Assembly (NCBI GenBank): GCA_963082975.1 | Contig: OY720350.1 | Coordinates: 15,780,910-15,844,909 of the forward strand | DNA: 64,000 nucleotides | Direction of reading: 5' to 3' | Origin: Labia minor | Taxonomy: Eukaryota > Arthropoda > Insecta > Dermaptera > Spongiphoridae | Part shown: piece by piece, positions 57,780 through 64,000 of the stretch | How positions within the stretch are numbered: position 1 is the first letter of the stretch | Layout of the letters: each line of letters begins with the position of its first letter | The notes under the pieces: generated by a model | Database searches by the model: none | Told to the model about the DNA's origin: nothing | The model's input: the letters and a program-made list of their open reading frames with translations, nothing else | Program-made: the position numbers and the translations under genes

Positions 57780-58140
57780 CCCCATATTAAATATTTTCTT
57801 TGAATGAATCCTTCATTTTTTCAGCTTGAATTCTGAGATCCCTTTTATCATTGGACGTCATTTTTTCACATATCTGATTTTGAAAGCCTCTTTAGAGAAC
57901 AAAATTAATTGAATATTAAACAAAAAAACAAGACTAATAAAATTAATTATACTAGAGGAATATTTTTTTCTCCATATAATAACCGTTTCCCTTTAAGCGA
58001 CTCCTTTTGGCTCGGAAGTGTGAAGGGTTGGACTTTAGGGTGTAGAAAAAAAACTCATTTCACCAGGAAACTCCCAACGATTAAACAAATAACATTTACC
58101 GCAAATGATAAATTATTTTTATTGCTACGATGATTTCTAG
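57780..58140. promoter_or_regulatory. G+C-richer island, candidate regulatory block
   Basis: Complex single-copy patches at 57810-57900 and 57970-58090. The plus frame 57909-58133 has no domain. Role inferred. Confidence 0.22.
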
Positions 58141-58690
58141 GATTATTATGGTTTTTTATTTAATGATAATTTCATTATAATTTAATAAAAAAATATATAT
58201 AATTTTTTTCATAAATACTATAATATCAATAATATTAATTTGATATCTTTGAACATTACACTAATATACAGGTGATTTTGAAATTATAAAGAATAAGTGT
58301 ATATTATTTGCATAATATATACTACATAATCAATTTACTTTTAAATATTAGAATTGTTGTTTAGAATCAATTTTTTTTAAAAAACTGCTTATTGTAATAT
58401 TAAAATGTTAAATTAAGGGCCTCTTTTAGGCAAATTATAATTCAACTAGACAAATGTTTTAATTATAATATTCAAATTTTCTTTTCTCAACCAAAAGAAC
58501 AATTTTTAATAATAACAATGTGAATTAACTAATTATAATATTTTTTATACATTTTACATTTAAAAAATATCCAATCTTTATTTTAGATTTAATGTTTGAA
58601 GAAAAATTTCAATAAAAACTAACATTAAATTATATATGTAAATAAAATATAATATATTGTTTTCAATAAAAAAAAATAGTTGTCTTTTGA
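58141..58690. other. A+T-rich filler
   Basis: Nothing recognised. Confidence 0.5.
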
Positions 58691-58778
58691 ACATTCTTTA
58701 AAAGATCAGTTTCTCTTAAACCGGTTGCCACAAAAGCGAAGTTGAGATGTTTTATGATCAGTACAACATATACTCTCA

Positions 58779-59067
58779 ACTATAGTCGAGGAGGTAAGAG
58801 TTGGTGCATTAGCCGATCTCCACCCTCGGCCAAGCAGTTCCCGCGCTTGCCCCTACCATTCCTACCTATATATAAGTTAAAAAAAAAAATAAATAAAATA
58901 AAAATCTTTGTCAAAATTACTTTTTTATCACCCGGAATTTTTGAGAGAGTAGAAGACTGTGGTGGAGGGAAAATCACTCTAGGAGGAGGGAGGAGGGCCT
59001 AGAGTGAGCGGGGCGCCTCTCCTGGTCGCCACCCCTCATGCACCAACTCTTACCTCTTCGACTATAG
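58779..59067. mobile_element. G+C-rich inverted-repeat element
   Basis: Inverted ends of about 30 bp: ACTATAGTCGAGGAGGTAAG at 58779 and its near-complement ending 59067, both with AGAGTTGGTGCAT. The interior is unusually G+C-rich for the window at both sides (TCCACCCTCGGCC; GGGGCGCCTCTCC) around an A-rich centre. The frames at 58742-59002 and 58780-58977 are shadows. MITE or SINE-related fold-back; unsure. Confidence 0.6.
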
Positions 59068-59074
59068 CAAGGGA

Positions 59075-59140
59075 ATAATTTTCTTGCCAGGCTTGGAATG
59101 GAACCCGGGCTGAAAGAGTGTTGCCTCCTAGATTATGTGA
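59075..59140 (-). mobile_element. SINE head fragment
   Basis: On the minus strand GCCCGGGTTCCATTCCAAGC and CTGGCAAG match the B-box region of the SINE at 49316 (CCCGGGTTCAAGTCCCAGG, CCTGGCAAAG). Abuts the inverted-repeat element. Confidence 0.5.
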
Positions 59141-59559
59141 ATATTAAAACTCTAACAAATTTTATATCATAAATAGAAGAAATTCACAAACAAATCTTAT
59201 TTTAATTAATTTACCTAAATAAAACGAAAAATAAGTAAAGTGGCAAATATGAATTAATTTAGTAATAATTGAGTATAGTCTATTTATTTAATAGTTAAAT
59301 GTAAAATATTAAATGTAATCTCATAGCTAAAATTGAATAATTGTTTATTTATAATAATATTTCTCACTATAGTTTGAATTTTTACTTTATTATGGATTAT
59401 TTCATAGCTAATAAGGAATTAAAATTTAATCTCTTTTTAAAAAAATGATTATTATAATACTTAGCTATATATATGTGATAACTCCAATAGGAAATTTTAA
59501 TTTATTATTAAATTTATGGTTTATTTGCTTTCACAAATTAGATGGGTATAATGGGTTTT
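59141..59559. other. A+T-rich filler
   Basis: Nothing recognised. Confidence 0.5.
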
Positions 59560-59800
59560 TATGACAGAGATGAAATTCTTCTAAAACGTCTGTTGCATCC
59601 CATGAAACTGTCGGTTATTTTTTATTTCCATCCGACGGAATTAGATTGGAGAGGGTTGGTCGATTAGTCGAGATGCTAATGGAGCTGAGACCCTCGGAGG
59701 GGTTGCTATGAAGCCGGGGGCTGATCACCTCATCCAATCAGGGGGAGCTATCAATCAGCCAGACCACTGACACTGGCTTCAAATGAAACCTCCATAATTA
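59560..59800. promoter_or_regulatory. G+C-richer island, candidate regulatory block
   Basis: Complex single-copy sequence with CATCCAATCAGGGGGAGC (59732) and CTATCAATCAGCC (59749), repeated CAATCA cores of PBX/Hox type. No frame. Role inferred. Confidence 0.3.
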
Positions 59801-60246
59801 TTTATGTTGTTGCAACTTCATTAATAATTTTATCGTTTGTTATTTTCAAATAAAAGGAGAGGGTCATAATTTGATTAAGAGAAAGAGGGGTGAAAAGCGG
59901 CCCTTCAAAAGGGTAACTGGATATGGAAATATCGATCCTTATATATATATATATATATAAATTTTTAGAATCTGAGTAAAACATTATATAAGGTATTAAG
60001 ACATGATTGATTAGAAAAGAACATCTTATCTTGGACATTAATAAATGGTTTTCATAATCGAGTAAATAAATAATTATTGATTCAACAAGGATAGGTCAAC
60101 TTGTGATTTGATTTTTTTTTATGAAATTATCATAAATCTATCTATATTCTATATTTATTTGAAAATAAAGTTTGAATAATTTTGAACAGTACAAGTAAAA
60201 ATATTGAAATTTTTTGGACAAAAATATTTTGTTGAATTATAAGAAA
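59801..60246. other. A+T-rich filler
   Basis: TA run at about 59941-59960. Nothing else. Confidence 0.5.
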
Positions 60247-60248
60247 TA

Positions 60249-60792
60249 TGAGGGTAATTCACAAAGTAGGTTACGTTTTGGAATTTAGACAAAACTGGTA
60301 CAGGAAAATGTTTTTTATTATATGCATTTGAAAGAGCAACTAAAATACTATTTTTCTAAATAATCGCCAAAAAAGTTGAGACATTTATCGTAGCGATGAA
60401 GCTCCTCATAGAAATCCGTCGCCTGAGTGTACCATAAGTTTTGTGCTAGGTGGGGCCATTACAAGGGCCAGCGAATGGCTGCCTCTTTGTCATTTTTGGA
60501 GGTCTACGAGTACCATGGTGATTCATTCCTTGATCGAATCGTAACGGGGGACGAGACTTGTTTGAAACAAGTAACGTACAGTGACTGACTGGCTCAACAC
60601 TCAGGCGGCGGATTTCTATGAGGAAGGAATTTCGAAGCTCGTTCATCGCTACAATAAATGTCTTAACTTTTTTGACGATTATTTAGAAAAATACTATTTT
60701 AGTTGCTCTTTCAAATGTATATAATAAAAAACATTTTCCTGTACCAGTTTTGTCTTAATTCCAAAACGTAACCTACTTTGTGAATTGCCCTC
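60249..60792 (+). mobile_element. Palindromic mariner derivative, second family
   Basis: Ends TGAGGGTAATTCACAAAGTA and TACTTTGTGAATTGCCCTCG (complementary); TA precedes the left end, the right flank is imperfect. The right arm (about 60596-60792) encodes a mariner C-terminus on plus (TQAADFYEEGISKLVHRYNK, CLNFFDDYLEK); the left arm (60249-60428) is its inverse with a short deletion. Between the arms a plus frame reads QRMAASLSFLEVYEYHGDSF and LDRIVTGDET, with the first catalytic aspartate; the rest of the catalytic core is deleted. The minus frame at 60446-60646 is a shadow. Confidence 0.88.
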
Positions 60793-60799
60793 GAATTAT

Positions 60800-62020
60800 A
60801 TATTTATAAAGAATTTTCCAATTATTTTCTTAATTAAGAATAAACTATTACAAAAAAAAAAATGTAATAAATGTCATCAGAAAAAGAAAGATAATTTAAT
60901 GTTTCAAATATAACATTTATTTATTATTAGGCAACAAAAATTAATATAAACAGGTGTGAAAGTTAATAGACATAAAAAAATGAGAGCAAAAATGGAATTT
61001 TTAGTGGAAATTAAAAAAAAAAAATCAATTTATTATTTTTTTTTCATTGTATAAGTATATTCATTTTGAAATTCAATTATGTTTCTTTTTAGCGATGATT
61101 CATGATATTTTTTTTATAAGATTTACTTAAGAAATAACATTATTTAGAAAAAAAAATTCTTTTTTGACATTATCGCCACATTTAATCTTCTTCAATTACA
61201 TAAATTAAATTTTAAATCTAAAATTCAGTATATTTTTCGTTTTTATTTTCCTTTTCTTTTTTTTATGTGTGTAAATTAAGTCCTAATTGAAGGTATTTTC
61301 ATTTTTTTTATATAAATTCGTTAATTTATATCAAGTTTGAAAAGAAAAAATTTCAATTGTTTTTTTTTTTTTGTTTTATTATTATCTCGTCTGTTTACTT
61401 GTTCATTCATTTAACATAAATTGTATAAATTTGATAAAAATGAAGGAAATTGTGTTTTGTTAAATGGTTTATTTTATTCTTTTTTTTTATTCTTTTTGTT
61501 TCCAGGTGAGTAACTCTTCATTCTCGACGCTATTTATTTATTCGGCTGTATTTATTTATTTACTAGTTCCATGTGAGTAAATTTTACATTATTTTTATAC
61601 AATTTGCTTTTTTTTTTTAGATTATATATTTCATATTTCTATATTATGCATTTATTTATTTTTTGTTAATTATTTAATTAGTGTATGGAAGTTGAATAAG
61701 GGTGACATATTTATTCATCAATAATAAATAAATATAAAATATTATTTATTTTTTTGTTATTGTAAATAAATCCAAAAATGATTATAAAATTAAAAAATGA
61801 AACAATCTTGATTAGATTAATTTTTATTATTAATAGTAAAATTCATATTACGATTATAATAATATTAATACATTTTTTTAAATTGTTTTAACTCAACAGC
61901 AAAGTACTGGAATATATTTATAATAAAATAATTTTTTTTTAATTTAATTTGGACATTTTTTTTCATTAAAAACTAATTATTTTTTGAGGTAAATTTAGAA
62001 TTATGTTAAAATTAGAAATA
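60800..62020. other. A+T-rich filler
   Basis: Many A or T runs (for example 61360-61372, 61928-61937). No gene or repeat recognised. Confidence 0.5.
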
Positions 62021-62625
62021 AGTTGGAGAGTCTCCACTCGAATATCTTGCAATTTGAATTGGATTAATTAACATATATTATATTTAAATTAAATTTAATT
62101 AATTATAAATTATAAATTAAAATTAATAAATAATATTTATTAAACCAGCGCATGTTTGGCTCTTAGTTGATGGCACCACGTCACGTGTTGGCGCGTGATT
62201 TGCAGTGTTAAAAAATTAATTCTGGTACTTTCAGTGATTCAATCAAGCTGAAAATCTATATATAGCAGTTTTATACAATTTTTAATCATGTGAAAAACTA
62301 TCAAACATATATCTTCGTTTTACGGTCACTTTAGAGGAAAAAAAATAAAAACATGGTAGGCAATGACCCACTTCCGGATGCGCTACATTTCTCAAAAGTT
62401 GTTAGAAAACTACAAATTTTGATTAATGCCCATGTACCAAATTTCATGATTCTAGCTCAAACCGTTTTCGCGTAATCTTGTCTACATACACTCACACACA
62501 TATACACACAGACAGTTTTCTCAACCTTAGTGAAAATGATTCAGGAACCTTCAAAACGTATAAAAACATCAAAATCTCAACATCGAAAATTTTCGTAATC
62601 GCAATACTATCTCTGTCGAGATAGT
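62021..62625 (-). mobile_element. HINE-like element, family A copy 7, complete
   Basis: Left end TTGGAGAGTCTCCACTCGA with TATCTTGC; right end ATCGCAATACTATCTC then TGTCGAGATAGT, followed by A-runs. Internal blocks are as in copy 6, including CACGTGTTGGCGCG and a CA tract (about 62493-62508). Confidence 0.85.
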
Positions 62626-63202
62626 AAAAAAGAAAATGAAAAAAAAAAGAAAGATATTAAAAGAAGTTTCTCATTTGTAATAAATTCTATAAATGAACCA
62701 ATCTTATTTATTTATTTTTTTAATTAAACCATTTAGTTTTATTAATTTTTTTCATCATCATTTTAAAAGATATATCTTGAAATAAAAATTTCATAAAATT
62801 GAATAATTGGATATCTTTTTTCATAAACTTATGTTTTTACATTATGTATTCGATTATAATATAGTATGTTCGATAATTGGTTTCCTTTTTAACTGTCTAT
62901 CCATAGTAATACTATTTTCCAATCTTCCAATTCCATAAGAGATATTTTCAATTTGTTATGTATAATTCCCAAATATTCATTAATTACTGACATAATATAA
63001 GAGTATTAAAATCACAAATCAGCTTACAAGTTGAAGAGGAATGGATTTAATGTTTCAGCAAATTTATCAATTTAAATGGTTTTACGTTATATAACAAATA
63101 TTTTCAACATGTGTAAAATGTTTATATTAATTAGATACAAAATTATCGATATAACCTAATCAATAAAATATTAACAAATTTCCATTTAATTTCATTAATA
63201 AA
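62626..63202. other. A+T-rich filler
   Basis: Nothing recognised. Confidence 0.5.
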
Positions 63203-63844
63203 AATAAGTTGACCTGTGGCCAGGTCCGAACCGACCGACGGTTTGAAATAAATTAATTTCCAGCTACAGAAACAATTTCAAATAATTTTCATATATCTAT
63301 TAATGTAATAAAAAACAGATATGGATACATAAATAATAAATATAAACATTTTTAATTTTATTTTATTTATAATATATATGCAAGACCAGGCTGTGACGTC
63401 ATGCATGGCTGGATGACGTCATATAATTTTAAATCAAGAAAAAACTAATAAATATGATTTTTTTCGAGGATAAAACCAATACAAAATGCATGATTCGTGG
63501 TGATATATAAAAAAATCTCCTTTGGTGTGAAAATAACCCTTTCCTTCCTATCGTCGATCGCTAATACTACCACTTCCGGTTTCCGGAATTGCACTAAAAG
63601 TTGATCAATTCATCCCACTGATGCATTAAGTAAATATACCAAATTTCATCAAAATCGGTTGAGCCGTTCAGGCTGTACACATCTATACGGACGGACAGAC
63701 GGACGGACGGACAGACGGACAGACATCATGCTAAAAATACTTTTTTCTGTTTAGAAAATGCATGATTCGTGGAGATATGTAAAAATCTCCACATGTGAAA
63801 TTTGGTGTGAAAACAATACCTCCCTTACTACCGTCGGTCGGTAA
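63203..63844 (-). mobile_element. HINE/DINE-1-like element, family B, complete single copy
   Basis: Hairpin GACCTG-TGGC-CAGGTC and ACCGACCGACGG at the left; CGTCGGTCGGT and A-runs at the right. Paired TGACGTCA at about 63394 and 63414. GGAC/AGAC tract at about 63689-63724. It is almost identical to the 7304 unit 56 kb away, which suggests recent activity. Confidence 0.88.
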
Positions 63845-64000
63845 AAAAGATAAGTTAACTACTATTTTTGTGTATTATTTAATTTAGTATTTTTTTTAAG
63901 TACTTAAAAGAAAAAAAATTAAAAATACAGTAAATATGAATTCTCTGATTACATTAATTTAACATTTTGCTTGTAAAGAATAAATATTTAAATATTTTCT
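63845..64000. other. A+T-rich filler to window end
   Basis: Nothing recognised. Confidence 0.4.

Noticed and set aside
1-64000. LTR retrotransposon, retroviral or Polinton-like copies
   Set aside because: No LTR pair, no recognisable gag, integrase, envelope or capsid-like coding remnant was seen.

Overview
This is a eukaryotic, very A+T-rich window, roughly three quarters A+T by eye. The mixture of mobile elements suggests an arthropod, probably an insect: several mariner families, hAT and pogo MITEs, a LINE with an RRRLGRPR-type C-terminal tail, and DINE-1-like elements with (GTCY)n tracts. The order cannot be fixed from sequence alone. I recognise no intact host gene. Nearly all longer open frames are shadows of repeats or chance frames in small G+C-richer islands. 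I see no LTR, retroviral or Polinton-like element and no CRISPR array.

The window has two layers. The first is a background of A+T-rich filler with islands of about 200-550 bp that are richer in G+C and higher in complexity (around 420, 1400, 3100, 6600, 14600, 16840, 22850, 23990, 27900, 34320, 35600-36560, 42840, 45780, 47000, 50090, 54640, 57780 and 59560). These look like conserved non-coding or cis-regulatory blocks in a gene desert or giant intron, but that is inference. The second layer is a dense population of transposable elements, often nested.

The most abundant elements are non-autonomous and share one plan: a short terminal motif at one end after a run of T (or A on the other strand), an inverted copy of it near the other end, and a hairpin outside that copy. 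This is the plan described for Helentron-associated elements (HINEs, of which DINE-1 is the type). I call the families A (seven copies: 2192, 4012, 5383, 17700, 25935, 44701, 62021), B (7203-8508 array, 35100, 63203), E (20619, 25322) and H (13920). Families C, D and F share hairpins and microsatellites but are less certain. No Rep/helicase source element is in the window.

Cut-and-paste elements include a mariner in a family C copy (38488-39417), a decayed DD34D mariner (29170-30015), two palindromic mariner derivatives from different families (21835-22723 and 60249-60792), a pogo/Tigger-like MITE (16140-16600), hAT elements with target duplications (9459-13078, 18794-19112, 40607-42222, 50900-51298), and TIR MITEs at 12739, 28563, 46512 and 58779. 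One LINE family is present as 5'-truncated tails at 14340, 15738, 30385, 37745, 48085, 50885 and 52995, and tRNA-derived SINE pieces lie at 43350, 43885, 49316 and 59075. Nesting gives a relative order: LINE tails and families C/D are older; the mariner at 38488 and the hAT MITEs at 18794 and 50900 landed in them later.

The most unusual parts are the shared HINE architecture across several families, a pair of CRE-type TGACGTCA sites exactly 20 bp apart in every family B copy, the two palindromic mariners, a three-layer fold-back at 55159-56370, and back-to-back perfect hairpins at 11536-11605.
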